From Ferrovibrio sp. (GTDB taxonomy: Bacteria; Pseudomonadota; Alphaproteobacteria; Ferrovibrionales; Ferrovibrionaceae): 64,000 bases of DNA. The notes below the pieces were generated by a model. That model saw nothing but the letters and a program-made list of their open reading frames with translations, did not search any database and had not been told where the DNA came from. This document shows, piece after piece, positions 29,888-39,039 of this stretch. Each line of letters begins with the position of its first letter. The first letter of the stretch is position 1. The translations under genes and the position numbers were made by a program. The stretch lies in assembly GCF_025869515.1 (NCBI RefSeq), contig NZ_JAOZVR010000008.1, positions 1 to 64,000 of the forward strand, written 5' to 3'.

Positions 29888-31056
29888 TTCGTCTCCTCGA
29901 AGATTTCGCGACCGATCAGCATCCGCCGGATTTCCGAGGTGCCGGCACCGATCTCATACAGCTTGGCATCGCGCAGCAGGCGGCCGGTCGGATAGTCGTT
30001 GATATAGCCATTCCCGCCGAGAATCTGGATCGCATCCAGCGCCAGCTTGGTGGCCTTTTCGGCGGCGAACAGGATGGCACCGGCGGCATCCTTGCGCGTG
30101 GTCAGCCCGCGGTCGCAGGCTTTCGCCACTGTGTAGACATAGGCACGCGCCGCATTCATCTCGGTATACATGTCGGCGACCTTGCCCTGGATCAGCTGGA
30201 AGCTGCCGATCGACTGGCCGAACTGCTTGCGCTCGTGGATATAGGGCAGCACCACGTCCATCGCCGCCTGCATGATGCCGAGCGGCCCGGCGGCCAGCAC
30301 GGCGCGCTCGTAATCCAGGCCGCTCATCAGCACGTTGACGCCCTTGCCGACCTGGTTGAGTACGTTCTCTTCCGGCACCTCGCAGTCCTGGAATACCAGT
30401 TCGCCGGTATCGGAGCCGCGCATGCCCAGCTTGTCGAGCTTCTGCGCCGTCGAGAAACCCTTGAAACCCTTCTCCACCAGGAAGGCGGTGATGCCGCGGG
30501 CGCCGGCGGCCGGATCGGTCTTGGCATAGACCACCAGCACATCGGCGGTCGGTCCGTTGGTGATCCACATCTTGTTGCCGTTCAGGATGTAGCGGTCGCC
30601 CTTCTTGTCGGCGCGCAGCTTCATCGACACGACATCCGAGCCGGCATTCGGCTCGCTCATCGCCAGCGCGCCAAGATGCTCGCCGGAGATCAGCCTGGGC
30701 AGGTATTTCTTTTTCTGCGCCTCGTTGCCGTTGCGGCGGATCTGGTTGACGCAGAGATTGGAATGCGCGCCGTATGACAGCCCGACCGAGGCCGAGCCGC
30801 GGCTGACCTCCTCGACGGCAATGCAATGCTCCAGATAGCCCAGCCCGCTGCCGCCGTATTCCTCTTCCACGGTGATGCCATGCAGGCCGAGATCGCCCAG
30901 CTTGGTCCACAGGTCGCGCGGGAATTCGTTGGTCTTGTCGATCGCATCGGCGCGCGGCGCCAGCTCGTTGTCGACAAAGCCGCGCACCGACTGGCGCAGC
31001 ATATCGGCAGTCTCGCCGAGCCCGAAGTCGAGCGTCGGATAGCTGTTGGAGATCAT
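29884..31056 (-). CDS. liuA: Isovaleryl-CoA dehydrogenase
   Basis: 390 residues. The family-specific catalytic glutamate of isovaleryl-CoA dehydrogenases is E250 in [19 protein letters not shown], and the C-terminal site has [15 protein letters not shown] [14 protein letters not shown] where other dehydrogenases carry the base. [20 protein letters not shown] and [17 protein letters not shown] are the FAD segments. It converts isovaleryl-CoA to 3-methylcrotonyl-CoA, feeding the liuB/liuD carboxylase 8 kb away. Confidence 0.93.
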   Translation of the reverse strand: MISNSYPTLDFGLGETADMLRQSVRGFVDNELAPRADAIDKTNEFPRDLWTKLGDLGLHGITVEEEYGGSGLGYLEHCIAVEEVSRGSASVGLSYGAHSNLCVNQIRRNGNEAQKKKYLPRLISGEHLGALAMSEPNAGSDVVSMKLRADKKGDRYILNGNKMWITNGPTADVLVVYAKTDPAAGARGITAFLVEKGFKGFSTAQKLDKLGMRGSDTGELVFQDCEVPEENVLNQVGKGVNVLMSGLDYERAVLAAGPLGIMQAAMDVVLPYIHERKQFGQSIGSFQLIQGKVADMYTEMNAARAYVYTVAKACDRGLTTRKDAAGAILFAAEKATKLALDAIQILGGNGYINDYPTGRLLRDAKLYEIGAGTSEIRRMLIGREIFEETK

Positions 31057-31129
31057 GGTTTTATACCCTTCTCGGAACGGACTCTGGCGGACTCTGAATC
31101 GGGGTGGCGGGAGTGTAGCGGATCGGGCG

Positions 31130-31600
31130 TCAGGATGCAGCCGTGCGGGGTGCGTCAGGACGCCCCAGCATGCACATCATGGTGGCCAGTCCCGTGGCGC
31201 AGTGCAGTATCTTCCCTGCTTTTTCGGCAAAGACGTCGAAACCCACGATGGTGAGCGTCTTGCCATGCCGGGTGACCTGGGCCCGGGCCAGCATCCGGTC
31301 GCCATCGGCCGGCGCCATCAGGTTCATCTTGTATTCCACAGTCAGCACCGTGGCATCGGCCGGGAACAGACTGTAGGCGGCGTATCCGGCGGCGGAATCG
31401 GCGATCATGCCGACAATACCCCCATGCACGAAGCCGTGCTGCTGGGTCACCTCCAGTTTGCGGGCCATCTCGACTTCGCAAAAACCGGGCTTCACCACGG
31501 TCAGCCGGGCGCCGATCAGGTGCATGGCCGGCTGGCGGTTGAAACTGTCTCGGCAGCGCGCCTCGAAAGCGGGATCGGCCGGCTTGAATTCGGACGGCAT
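31130..31600 (-). CDS. PaaI-type hotdog thioesterase
   Basis: 156 residues with the hotdog signature [27 protein letters not shown] and [31 protein letters not shown]. Enzymes of this family hydrolyse (hydroxy)phenylacetyl- or other acyl-CoA. ATG 31600 is two bases after the upstream thioesterase stop; GTG 31606 is an alternative. It lies 73 bases before liuA on the same strand. Confidence 0.9.
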   Translation of the reverse strand: MPSEFKPADPAFEARCRDSFNRQPAMHLIGARLTVVKPGFCEVEMARKLEVTQQHGFVHGGIVGMIADSAAGYAAYSLFPADATVLTVEYKMNLMAPADGDRMLARAQVTRHGKTLTIVGFDVFAEKAGKILHCATGLATMMCMLGRPDAPRTAAS

Positions 31601-31602
31601 GT

Positions 31603-32055
31603 TCACGCGGCAGCCTCCTTTGGTGCCATCGGCGTGATGCCGAAGGTCTCGGCGACACGGGCGACGAAGCCGGATGGAAACGGCCGCGAGCGGCGCAGCA
31701 CCGTATCGATGCAGACCCCGGTCAGCCGCGCCGACATCGCCAGTGTCTCGTCGCCCACGCGGATCAGGCGATGGCGGAACACGATCTTGCGCTCGCCGAT
31801 GCTCTCCACCGTGCTTTCCATGCGTACCATGTCGCCACCACGCAGCTCGGCCCGGTAATCCACCTCGGCGCGCACCGCCGCCACCCCGGCATTCTCGGCC
31901 GCCGCCTGCTCGCGCGTCCAGCCATGCATGGCACTGAGACTGAAAGCCGCATCGCCGATCCAGCCCATGTAGAAACTGACATTCACATGGCCCAGATGGT
32001 CGCACTGCCAGGCCTGGGTCATCAGGCGCAGGGTTTCGACATAGCGCTCCGCCAT
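31603..32055 (-). CDS. Acyl-CoA thioesterase, 4-hydroxybenzoyl-CoA thioesterase type
   Basis: 150 residues, hotdog fold. The N-terminus matches FadM/YbgC-like enzymes: MTQAWQCDHLGHVNVSFYMGWIGDAAFSL, with the catalytic Asp in CDHLGHVN. Substrates are usually short or medium acyl-CoA. It opens the long minus-strand array and faces a LysR gene across 110 bases. Confidence 0.9.
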   Translation of the reverse strand: MAERYVETLRLMTQAWQCDHLGHVNVSFYMGWIGDAAFSLSAMHGWTREQAAAENAGVAAVRAEVDYRAELRGGDMVRMESTVESIGERKIVFRHRLIRVGDETLAMSARLTGVCIDTVLRRSRPFPSGFVARVAETFGITPMAPKEAAA

Positions 32056-32110
32056 GGCGCCCTCCTCTTGCTTGAACGGTTTCCTCTGCCTGCCGTGATA
32101 GCCCGGTTTA

Positions 32111-32160
32111 TTGAATAGAGAAAATCAATTGTCTTTATATTCAAGATAGGTTTTCTCTAT
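32111..32160. promoter_or_regulatory. Nested inverted repeats in the LysR/thioesterase divergent region
   Basis: ATAGAGAAAA (32115-32124) and TTTTCTCTAT (32151-32160) form a perfect ten-base inverted repeat. TTGAATA (32111-32117) and TATTCAA (32138-32144) form a second, interleaved one. The region is AT-rich, unlike its surroundings. LysR regulators bind such dyads in divergent promoters, so this is the likely operator for both directions. Confidence 0.6.
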
Positions 32161-32165
32161 GCGGC

Positions 32166-33053
32166 ATGAATCTGACCCTGATCCGCTATTTCATGGCCGT
32201 GGCCGAAACCGGCAGCTTCACCCGGGGTGCCGAGCGGGCCAACGTCACCCAGCCGACGCTCTCGGCCGGCATCAAGCGGCTGGAGGAATCGCTCGGCACC
32301 AGCCTGTTCGAACGCAGTCGCGCCCCGCAGCTGACCCCGGCCGGCGCCCGCTTCCTGCCGCGCGCGCGCCTGCTGCTGCAGGAATGGACCGCGGCCCGGC
32401 GCGAACTGCGTCAGGAAGGCCGGCCGGTCAGGCTGCGGCTGCGGCTCGGCTATATTCCCGGACTCCCCCAACAAAGACTGACCGCCCTGCTCGGCAGCTT
32501 CACGGCGGCGCATCCCGATATCGCGCTGGAAATCCTGGAAGCGCCGGCCGCGACGCTGACCCGCCGGCTCGATCTCGGCCGCATCGACGCCGCCATCCGG
32601 CCGCTCGGCGACGAGGATGAGTCAATCAGCCTGACGCTGTTCCGCCAGCGTTACCTGCTGGCCGTGCCGCCACTGCACCCGCTGGCGCGCCGCAACAGCG
32701 CCAGGATCACCGATCTGCAGGACCAGCCCTTCGTGATCCGGCCGCAGGCCGAGATCATGCCGGCGGCGGAGAAACTGTTCGACGGACTGAACGTGCGGCC
32801 GCGCATCATCGGCCGGGCCGAAAGCGATGCGGCCCTGCTGGCGCTGGTGCAGGCCGGCATCGGTGTCGCGTTATTGCCGCACTGGCTGGCCGGCGACGAC
32901 GTGGCGACGCTCACACTGCCGGAGCTGCGCGACACGCACCGCATCGGCCTGCTCTGGCGCGACGGCAGCGGTGCGGCATTGCAGCAGCTCCGCGATTTCA
33001 CCGCCGGGCACGACTGGGATGCGGCGGCCGGGCGGACCGTGCTGGGCCATTAG
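32166..33053 (+). CDS. LysR-family transcriptional regulator
   Basis: 295 residues. N-terminal HTH: LIRYFMAVAETGSFTRGAERANVTQPTLSAGIKRLEESLGTSLFER, then the periplasmic-binding-like sensor domain. Start ATG 32166 lies five bases after the inverted repeat, so self-repression by site occlusion is likely. Its stop overlaps the maeB stop by four bases. Confidence 0.94.
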   Translation: MNLTLIRYFMAVAETGSFTRGAERANVTQPTLSAGIKRLEESLGTSLFERSRAPQLTPAGARFLPRARLLLQEWTAARRELRQEGRPVRLRLRLGYIPGLPQQRLTALLGSFTAAHPDIALEILEAPAATLTRRLDLGRIDAAIRPLGDEDESISLTLFRQRYLLAVPPLHPLARRNSARITDLQDQPFVIRPQAEIMPAAEKLFDGLNVRPRIIGRAESDAALLALVQAGIGVALLPHWLAGDDVATLTLPELRDTHRIGLLWRDGSGAALQQLRDFTAGHDWDAAAGRTVLGH

Positions 33054-35353
33054 TCCGAGGCGCCGCGCCCCATCAACCCTTCGGCATGGTCCTGCGCATC
33101 GACCACGGCAACCGCGCTCATGTTGACCAGGCCGCGCACCGTGACATTGCGCGACACGATATGCGCCGATTTCGCCATGCCCATCAGGATCGGGCCGACA
33201 TAGAAGCCCTGCTCCATCTGGCGCACCAGGTTGGCCGAGATATTGGCCGCATCCAGGCTGGGCATCACCAGCAGGTTGGCGCTGCCCTTCAGGTTGTTGT
33301 CGGGCATCAGCTTTTCGCGGATCGCTTCCGAGACGGCGGCATCGGCCTTCATCTCGCCCTCGATCTCCACGCCCGGCATCAGCTGGTGCAGACGCTGGGT
33401 CGCCTCGCGCATCTTGCGCGCCGACGGTGCCGAGGAGGTGCCGAAATTGGAATGCGACAGCAGGGCGATCTTCGGCGCCAGACCGAAACGACGCACTTCG
33501 TCGGCAGCCATCTGGGTAATCGCCACGATCTCGTCGGCGCTGGGATCGAGGTTCACATTGCTGTCGGTGATGAACAGCATGCCATGCGGCAGCACCAGCA
33601 GCTGCATCGCCGCCGGCAGCGACACGCCAGACCGCAGGCCGATCACATCGGCGATATGCGGCAGATGCTGGTCGTACTGCCCCACCGCGCCGCAGATCAG
33701 CGCATCGGCCTCGCCGCGCTGTACCGCCATGGCGGCAATCACCGTGGTGCTGGTGCGGATGACGGTGCGGGCATCGTCGGGGGCCACGCCCTTGCGCTTC
33801 ATCAGCGCCAGATAGCCGGTCCAGTATTCGTGGTAGCGGTCGTCGCGCTCGGGGTCGATCAGTTCGATATTCTCGCCGATCTTGAGGCGCAGGCCGAGGC
33901 GCTCGATGCGCTTCTCCACCACGGCGCGACGGCCGATCAGGATCGGCAGCGCCACCTTGTCGTCCAGCACGATCTGGGCGGCACGCAGCACACGCTCGTC
34001 CTCGCCCTCGGCATAGATCAGCCGCATCGGCTTGCGCTTGGCGCGCTCGAAGGTCGGCCGCATGACAAAGCCGGTGCGATAGACGAAGCGCTCCAGGCCT
34101 TCGCGATAGGCCTTCATGTCGGCGATCGGCCGCGTCGCCACGCCGCTGTCCATCGCCGCCTGGGCCACCGCCGGCGCGATCTGCAGGATCAGGCGCGGAT
34201 CGAAGGGCTTGGGGATGAAGTATTCCGGACCGAAGCTCAGATTTTCGTCGTTGCCGTAGGCGCGGGCGACGACATCGGAGATTTCCGCCATCGCCAGGTC
34301 GGCAATGGCGCGCACGGCGGCCAGTTCCATCGCCGTGTTGATCGTGGTGGCGCCGACATCCAGCGCGCCGCGGAACAGGAACGGGAAGCACAGCACGTTG
34401 TTGACCTGGTTCGGATAGTCCGAACGGCCGGTCGCCAGGATGGCATCGGGCCGCGCCTTCTTGGCGACTTCTGGCAGGATTTCCGGCGACGGATTGGCCA
34501 GCGCGAGAATCAGCGGCTTCGGCCCCATCTTCTCGACCATCTCGGCCTTCAGCACATTGGCCGCCGAGAGGCCGAGGAACACGTCGGTGCCGACGATGGC
34601 GTCGCCGAGCGTGCGGTGGTTGGTCTGGCGCGCATACCGCGCCTTGAATTCGTCCATCTGCTCGGTACGGCCCTCGTAGACCACGCCGACGATGTCGGTG
34701 ACGACGATATTCTCCTTGCGCACGCCCAGCTCGACCAGCAGGTCGAGGCAGGCCAGCGCGGCGGCGCCGGCGCCCGAGGCGACCAGCTTGACCTCGTCCA
34801 TCTTCTTGCCGACCACGCGGAGCCCGTTCAGCACCGCGGCGGCCACGGTGATCGCGGTGCCGTGCTGGTCGTCGTGGAAAACCGGGATCTTCATCTTCTG
34901 GCGCAGCGCGCGCTCGACCACGAAGCATTCCGGCGACTTGATGTCTTCCAGGTTGATGCCGCCAAAGGTCGGCTCCAGCGCCGCGATGATGGCGATCAGC
35001 TTGTCGGGGTCGGTTTCGTTGATCTCGATATCGAATACGTCGATGCCGGCAAACTTCTTGAACAGCACCGCCTTGCCTTCCATCACCGGCTTGGACGCCA
35101 GCGGGCCGATATTGCCCAGGCCGAGCACGGCGGTGCCGTTGGAGATCACGCCGATCAGGTTGCCGCGCGCGGTCAGTTCGGCGGCCTGGGCCGGATCCTC
35201 GACAATGGCATTGCAGGCGGCGGCGACCCCGGGGCTGTAGGCCAGCGCCAGGTCGCGCTGGGTGCCGAGCGGCTTGGTCGGGGTGATTTCGAGTTTACCC
35301 GGCTTCGGCAGCCGGTGGTATTCCAGGGCCGCGCGGTCGAGATCGGATTTCAT
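33050..35353 (-). CDS. maeB: NADP-dependent malic enzyme with phosphotransacetylase-like domain
   Basis: 767 residues. The N-terminal malic enzyme part carries [54 protein letters not shown] and [13 protein letters not shown] (nucleotide loop). The C-terminal ~330 residues are a PTA-like domain ([37 protein letters not shown]), regulatory in known enzymes. It oxidatively decarboxylates malate to pyruvate with NADPH. Start ATG 35353; an ORF ATG at 35395 adds an unsupported tail. Confidence 0.96.
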   Translation of the reverse strand: MKSDLDRAALEYHRLPKPGKLEITPTKPLGTQRDLALAYSPGVAAACNAIVEDPAQAAELTARGNLIGVISNGTAVLGLGNIGPLASKPVMEGKAVLFKKFAGIDVFDIEINETDPDKLIAIIAALEPTFGGINLEDIKSPECFVVERALRQKMKIPVFHDDQHGTAITVAAAVLNGLRVVGKKMDEVKLVASGAGAAALACLDLLVELGVRKENIVVTDIVGVVYEGRTEQMDEFKARYARQTNHRTLGDAIVGTDVFLGLSAANVLKAEMVEKMGPKPLILALANPSPEILPEVAKKARPDAILATGRSDYPNQVNNVLCFPFLFRGALDVGATTINTAMELAAVRAIADLAMAEISDVVARAYGNDENLSFGPEYFIPKPFDPRLILQIAPAVAQAAMDSGVATRPIADMKAYREGLERFVYRTGFVMRPTFERAKRKPMRLIYAEGEDERVLRAAQIVLDDKVALPILIGRRAVVEKRIERLGLRLKIGENIELIDPERDDRYHEYWTGYLALMKRKGVAPDDARTVIRTSTTVIAAMAVQRGEADALICGAVGQYDQHLPHIADVIGLRSGVSLPAAMQLLVLPHGMLFITDSNVNLDPSADEIVAITQMAADEVRRFGLAPKIALLSHSNFGTSSAPSARKMREATQRLHQLMPGVEIEGEMKADAAVSEAIREKLMPDNNLKGSANLLVMPSLDAANISANLVRQMEQGFYVGPILMGMAKSAHIVSRNVTVRGLVNMSAVAVVDAQDHAEGLMGRGASD

Positions 35354-35496
35354 CAATGTACTCGCAGGATCTGTACGATCAGGGCGCCGACGCACAGGAT
35401 GTCGTCGGGGAAATCAGGCTTACAACAGCCTGCCATGCGAGGAAAGTGGGACGGCCCGATCCCGGAGGGGTTTGTCGACCAGAAAGGGCAATCGAA

Positions 35497-35583
35497 TGGT
35501 GCGGTCGAAAAGACTCGAACTTTCACGGCCTTTCGGCCACAGCCACCTCAAGGCTGCGCGTCTACCAATTCCGCCACGACCGC
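35497..35583 (-). tRNA. tRNA-Leu (anticodon GAG)
   Basis: Class II tRNA: acceptor GCGGTCG/CGACCGC, anticodon stem CAGCC/GGCTG enclosing TTGAGGT (GAG), a long variable arm with TGTGGCCGAAAGGCCGTG, T-loop GTTCGAG, and encoded CCA. Confidence 0.96.
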
Positions 35584-35655
35584 ATTTTCGGGCGACGCGG
35601 GGGAATAGCAAATCCCGGTGGGGTATTCAAGGCCGCGCCAGAGGTTAATACGGCC

Positions 35656-35895
35656 CTAGTCGTCCGACATGGTGTCGGTGATGGAAACCGCCACCTTCTC
35701 GCCGGAAATGACGATTTCGCCCCGGGCGATCAGCTTGTTGTTGGCGAAGATCCAGGCATGGTCGTCGACGCTGGCATCCAGCTCGATGACGGCGCCGCGG
35801 CCGACCTTCAGCACCTGATGGATCGGCATGGTCGCCTTCCCCAGCACCACGGAGATTTCGACCGAGACATCGTTGACGGCGGTATTGCTCGCCAT
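35656..35895 (-). CDS. fliN: FliN-type flagellar motor switch / SpoA-domain protein
   Basis: 79 residues, a bare SpoA domain: [31 protein letters not shown], then [22 protein letters not shown]. FliN forms the lower C-ring and controls rotation direction and export. It is shorter than most FliN because it lacks the N-terminal extension, and no other flagellar gene is beside it. A type III secretion SctQ-like fragment is a less likely reading. Confidence 0.9.
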   Translation of the reverse strand: MASNTAVNDVSVEISVVLGKATMPIHQVLKVGRGAVIELDASVDDHAWIFANNKLIARGEIVISGEKVAVSITDTMSDD

Positions 35896-35964
35896 GCCAC
35901 ACCTTCCTTCGGGCCACTACAGGCTTTAAGTAACCCGGGCAAGGTTAGCACAGTCTTAAGGTCC

Positions 35965-36702
35965 ATGCCCCTCCTTCCGCCCCCGAACCAGATCATCGCC
36001 ACCCCGGCCGGCCCGGTGCAGTGGATCATCAGCGACGCCCCGGTTCCGTATCCGGATGCGCTGGCCGCCATGGAGGCCCGGGTGGCCGAAATCCGCGCCG
36101 GCACCGCGCCCGAGGCGATCTGGCTGCTGGAGCATCCGCCGCTCTACACCGCCGGCACCTCGGCCAAAGCCGCCGACCTGCTGAACCCGCAATTCCCGGT
36201 GTTCGAGACCGGACGCGGCGGGCAGTACACCTATCACGGCCCCGGCCAGCGGGTGGCCTACCTGATGCTGGACCTGGGCCGGCGCGGCCGCGACGTGCGC
36301 GCCTTCGTCTGCCGGATGGAAGACTGGGTGATCGCCAGCCTGGCCCGCTTCAATGTCAAAGGCGCGATCCGGGACGGCCGGGTCGGCGTCTGGGTCGAAC
36401 GGCCCGACCAGGGTCCCCCTTCTGAGAAGGGACCGGGCCGGGAGGACAAGATCGCCGCCATCGGTGTGCGGGTCCGGCACTGGATCACCTTCCATGGCCT
36501 GAGCCTGAACGTGGAGCCTAACCTGGACCACTATGGCGGCATCGTCGCCTGCGGCATCCAGAAGACCGCGGCCGAGCCCTTCGGCGTTACCTCGCTGGCC
36601 GATCTGGGCCTGACGCCGACGCTGCCCGAGGTCGACCTGGTGCTGCGCGACACGGTGGAGGCGGCCCTGCTCGACCGCCTCGGCGCCAGTTGCCAATCCT
36701 GA
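35965..36702 (+). CDS. lipB: Octanoyl-[acyl-carrier-protein] transferase LipB
   Basis: 245 residues. LipB moves octanoyl groups from ACP to lipoyl domains. Motifs: [35 protein letters not shown], and the catalytic residues K162 (EDKIAAIG) and C196 ([10 protein letters not shown]). The start is ATG 35965. Residues about 147-158 ([12 protein letters not shown]) look like an in-frame insertion; the DNA there is a hairpin (see repeat 36412-36434). Confidence 0.96.
   Translation: MPLLPPPNQIIATPAGPVQWIISDAPVPYPDALAAMEARVAEIRAGTAPEAIWLLEHPPLYTAGTSAKAADLLNPQFPVFETGRGGQYTYHGPGQRVAYLMLDLGRRGRDVRAFVCRMEDWVIASLARFNVKGAIRDGRVGVWVERPDQGPPSEKGPGREDKIAAIGVRVRHWITFHGLSLNVEPNLDHYGGIVACGIQKTAAEPFGVTSLADLGLTPTLPEVDLVLRDTVEAALLDRLGASCQS
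36412..36434 (+). repeat. Palindromic mini-element inside lipB
   Basis: GGTCCC-CC-TTCT-G-AGAAGGGACC is an inverted repeat with a two-base bulge within the lipB coding sequence. It encodes the loop just before the catalytic lysine segment and looks like a small palindromic insertion kept in frame. Confidence 0.5.
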
Positions 36703-36734
36703 TCAGGTTCTAGTTCTAACTCACTGAATCAGAA

Positions 36735-36986
36735 TTATTTATTCTTCCGTTCATGCGCGCGGCGCTGCTGCCGGGTCATGCCTGCGGTCGAGACCACCTG
36801 CGGCTCGGCCGCGCCCTTGCGCGCCTTCAGCACCAGCACGAAACAGGCCGTGAAGATCACCACCGTGCCCAGACCGACCCACTGGCTGCCGGTGGCCCAC
36901 CAGCCCAGGCCGCCGAACCCGACCGCGCCGGCATAGCACAGCGCCCATTCCTTCAGGCTCATTCTGTATTGTTTCTTTGTAACCAT
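36735..36986 (-). CDS. Small membrane protein, unrecognised
   Basis: 83 residues with two hydrophobic segments (WALCYAGAVGFGGLGWWATG and WVGLGTVVIFTACFVLVL) and a basic cytoplasmic tail (TRQQRRAHERKNK). No family is recognised. It is preceded by an AT-rich stretch (36987-37020) that probably holds its promoter, and it is convergent with lipB. Confidence 0.65.
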   Translation of the reverse strand: MVTKKQYRMSLKEWALCYAGAVGFGGLGWWATGSQWVGLGTVVIFTACFVLVLKARKGAAEPQVVSTAGMTRQQRRAHERKNK

Positions 36987-37085
36987 AATCTTATTCGATC
37001 TTTCTTAATTTATTGATCAACCCGAGACCGTCCCTGCCGGCGCCCCATTCTGCGGCATTCCGGTGCAGGGCACCACAGCCTGCTC

Positions 37086-37206
37086 CTGTCCGGTTCGTTT
37101 TGCTTCATTGGTGTTCGTTTCGGTTCGTTCAGGTTCGTTGGATACTCGTTCGGCTTCGTTGGTGTTCGTTTGGCTTCGTTGGTGTTCGTTCCGGTTCGTT
37201 TCGACT
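37086..37206. repeat. Degenerate TTCGTT-type tandem repeat
   Basis: Repeated units such as GGCTTCGTTGGTGTTCGTT (two near-exact copies at about 37153-37192) and GGTTCGTT variants run for about 120 bases. Within the 557-base gap 36987-37543 no gene is supported. The open frame across it on the minus strand is only the low-complexity translation (TPTKPNE, NEPKRTP). Confidence 0.7.
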
Positions 37207-37355
37207 TCCCGGAGATTGCCAGGCCAGAGTTACAATCAAAAGAACACATAGGGTACATTTTCTGCAGATCAAGGCTGGCGCAATCCCCCATCACGCCCGT
37301 GCCTGCGGGAGCCCAATTCACCGGTTTGAGGGAGTCCTTCTGGCGCGGGCGTGAC

Positions 37356-37430
37356 GGTAGGGGGCGAGGCCCCCCTTACCCTCCCGGTCTGCGACCGGGG
37401 CCCTCCCTCTCCCCGCCTGGCGGGAGAGAG
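37356..37430. repeat. Triple-hairpin intergenic repeat element
   Basis: Three adjacent stems: GGTAGGGGGC-GAG-GCCCCC(C)TTACC (37356-37380), CCGGTC-TGC-GACCGG (37384-37398), and CTCTCCCCGCC-T-GGCGGGAGAG (about 37407-37428). This resembles the interspersed CTCTCCCGCC palindromic repeats common in GC-rich proteobacteria. Nothing coding is seen on either side: 37207-37355 and 37431-37543 look empty apart from a promoter for the next gene. Confidence 0.7.
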
Positions 37431-37543
37431 TAAAGCCGGCTCTGTGACTGCCGCTCCTGTGACCCCGTCTTTGTGACAGCCGGCATGGCCCGCCGCGCCG
37501 GCCCGGCTATGATGAACCCCGTTCTCTTCAGCCCGGGGCTTTT

Positions 37544-38230
37544 ATGAACATCCTGATCTTCGGCGCCACCGGCATGGTCGGCCAGGCCGTGCTGCGCGAA
37601 TGCCTGCTCGACCCCGGCGTGGCCCGGGTGGTCGCCATCGGCCGCAGCCCGGCGAAAGGCGTCACCCCGATGGGCCGCCTGCCCGAGGCCGCGACGAAGC
37701 TGGAAGACCTGATCCACGCCGACCTGTTCGACTATGCCGGCATCGAGGACCGGCTGACCGGCTTCGAGGCCTGTTTCTTCTGCCTGGGGGTCAGCGCCGC
37801 CGGGATGAGCGAGGCGGCCTATACAAGGGTGACGCACGACCTGACGCTGGCCGCCGCCGCCACGCTGGCCCGGCTCAATCCGCAGATGGTGTTCACCTAC
37901 ATCACCGGGCGCGGCACCGACAGCACGGAACGCGGCCCGGTGATGTGGGCGCGGGTGAAGGGCCGCACCGAGAATGCCCTGCTCGCCCTGCCCTTCAAGG
38001 CGGCCTATATGTTCCGCCCCGGCGCCATCGAGCCGCTGCACGGGATCAAACCGAAAAGCCGGGTCTACCGGCTGGCCTATCTGCTGCTGATGCCGGTGCT
38101 GCCGCTGGTGAAGCGGCTGTGGCCGGAAAGCCTGACCACTACCGAACAGGTGGGCAAGGCGATGCTCGCCTGCGCGCGCGCAGCGAAGCCGAAACGGATT
38201 CTGGAAGTGGCGGATATCAACGCGCTGTAG
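37544..38230 (+). CDS. Atypical SDR / NAD(P)-binding Rossmann protein
   Basis: 228 residues. The N-terminus has the Rossmann loop MNILIFGATGMVGQAVLRE, and the middle carries YITGRGTDSTERGPVMWARVKGRTENALL, like the HTATIP2/YwnB branch of extended NAD-dependent epimerases. A hydrophobic stretch near residue 185 (LAYLLLMPVLPLV) may be amphipathic. Substrate is unknown. Start ATG 37544 lies ten bases after a GGGG-rich site. Confidence 0.85.
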   Translation: MNILIFGATGMVGQAVLRECLLDPGVARVVAIGRSPAKGVTPMGRLPEAATKLEDLIHADLFDYAGIEDRLTGFEACFFCLGVSAAGMSEAAYTRVTHDLTLAAAATLARLNPQMVFTYITGRGTDSTERGPVMWARVKGRTENALLALPFKAAYMFRPGAIEPLHGIKPKSRVYRLAYLLLMPVLPLVKRLWPESLTTTEQVGKAMLACARAAKPKRILEVADINAL

Positions 38231-38328
38231 ATGAGCGGATCGGCACCGAAATCGATTGGTGCTGCACCGCCGATTTTCCCGAAAGCCTTTATTCGTGGGG
38301 TGTCTCCACAGAATGAAAGGCCTCAACA

Positions 38329-38964
38329 GTGCTCGTCATCCATCATCTCGGAATTTCGCAGTCGGACCGGATCGTGTGGCTTTGCGAGGAGCTTGGGATT
38401 CCCTACGAGCTCAAGCGCTACGCGCGCGATCCGCAGACCCGGATGGCGCCGGCCGACTACCGGGCGCTGACGCCATTCGGCACCGCCCCGGTGATCGACG
38501 ACGGCGACCTCAGGCTGGGAGAGTCGGCTGCGATCATCGAATACATCGCGCAAACCTACGGCGATGGCCGCCTGCTCATCCGGCCCGGCGCGCCCGGCTA
38601 TGCCGATTTCCTCTACTGGTTCCATTTCGCCAACGGGTCGTTCATGCCGGCCGCCCTGATCGATTCGCTCTGCAACCGCCTGCCCGGCGGCGCCGGGGCG
38701 ATGACAGCGCTCCGCGCCCGGCTCGACCGCGCCTACGATCAGATCGAGGACCGGCTCGGCCGGGTGCCGTTTCTGGCGGGAGCGGCGTTCAGCGCGGCCG
38801 ACATCATGACGCTTTTCCCGCTGACCACGATGCGGGTTTTCTCGCCGCGCGACATCGGCCCCTATCCGCAAATCCGCGCCTATCTGCAGCGCATCGCGGC
38901 GCGGCCGGCCTTCCGGCGCGCCATGCAGAAGGCCGATCCGGGGTTTGATCTGCCGCTGAGCTGA
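38329..38964 (+). CDS. Glutathione S-transferase
   Basis: 211 residues. Thioredoxin-like N-terminal domain (LVIHHLGISQSDRIVWLCEELGIPYELKRY), the conserved cis-Pro segment FGTAPVIDDGDLRLGESAAIIEYIA, and the alpha-helical C-terminal domain (AAFSAADIMTLFPL). Start is GTG 38329. The likely catalytic residue is a serine or tyrosine of the first helix; conjugating substrate unknown. An AraC regulator follows. Confidence 0.92.
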   Translation: MLVIHHLGISQSDRIVWLCEELGIPYELKRYARDPQTRMAPADYRALTPFGTAPVIDDGDLRLGESAAIIEYIAQTYGDGRLLIRPGAPGYADFLYWFHFANGSFMPAALIDSLCNRLPGGAGAMTALRARLDRAYDQIEDRLGRVPFLAGAAFSAADIMTLFPLTTMRVFSPRDIGPYPQIRAYLQRIAARPAFRRAMQKADPGFDLPLS

Positions 38965-39039
38965 CCATGGGCGCGGCATCGCCTGCACCGGAGCAATCAA
39001 CCGCTTCCACCGAACCGTCATGACCCGCATAGTGACCGC

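Noticed and set aside
29954..30910. 318-codon minus-strand frame within the isovaleryl-CoA dehydrogenase
   Set aside because: Out-of-frame shadow of a gene with clear catalytic motifs.
33086..35608. 840-codon open frame on the plus strand
   Set aside because: It is antisense to maeB; the translation has no domain and comes from the high-GC codon pattern of the real gene.
37086..37206. Possible CRISPR array
   Set aside because: Units are short, unequal and lack unique spacers; no cas gene nearby.
37010..37321. 103-codon frame rich in T, N, K, P, E
   Set aside because: It is just the translation of the TTCGTT repeat and has no supported start.
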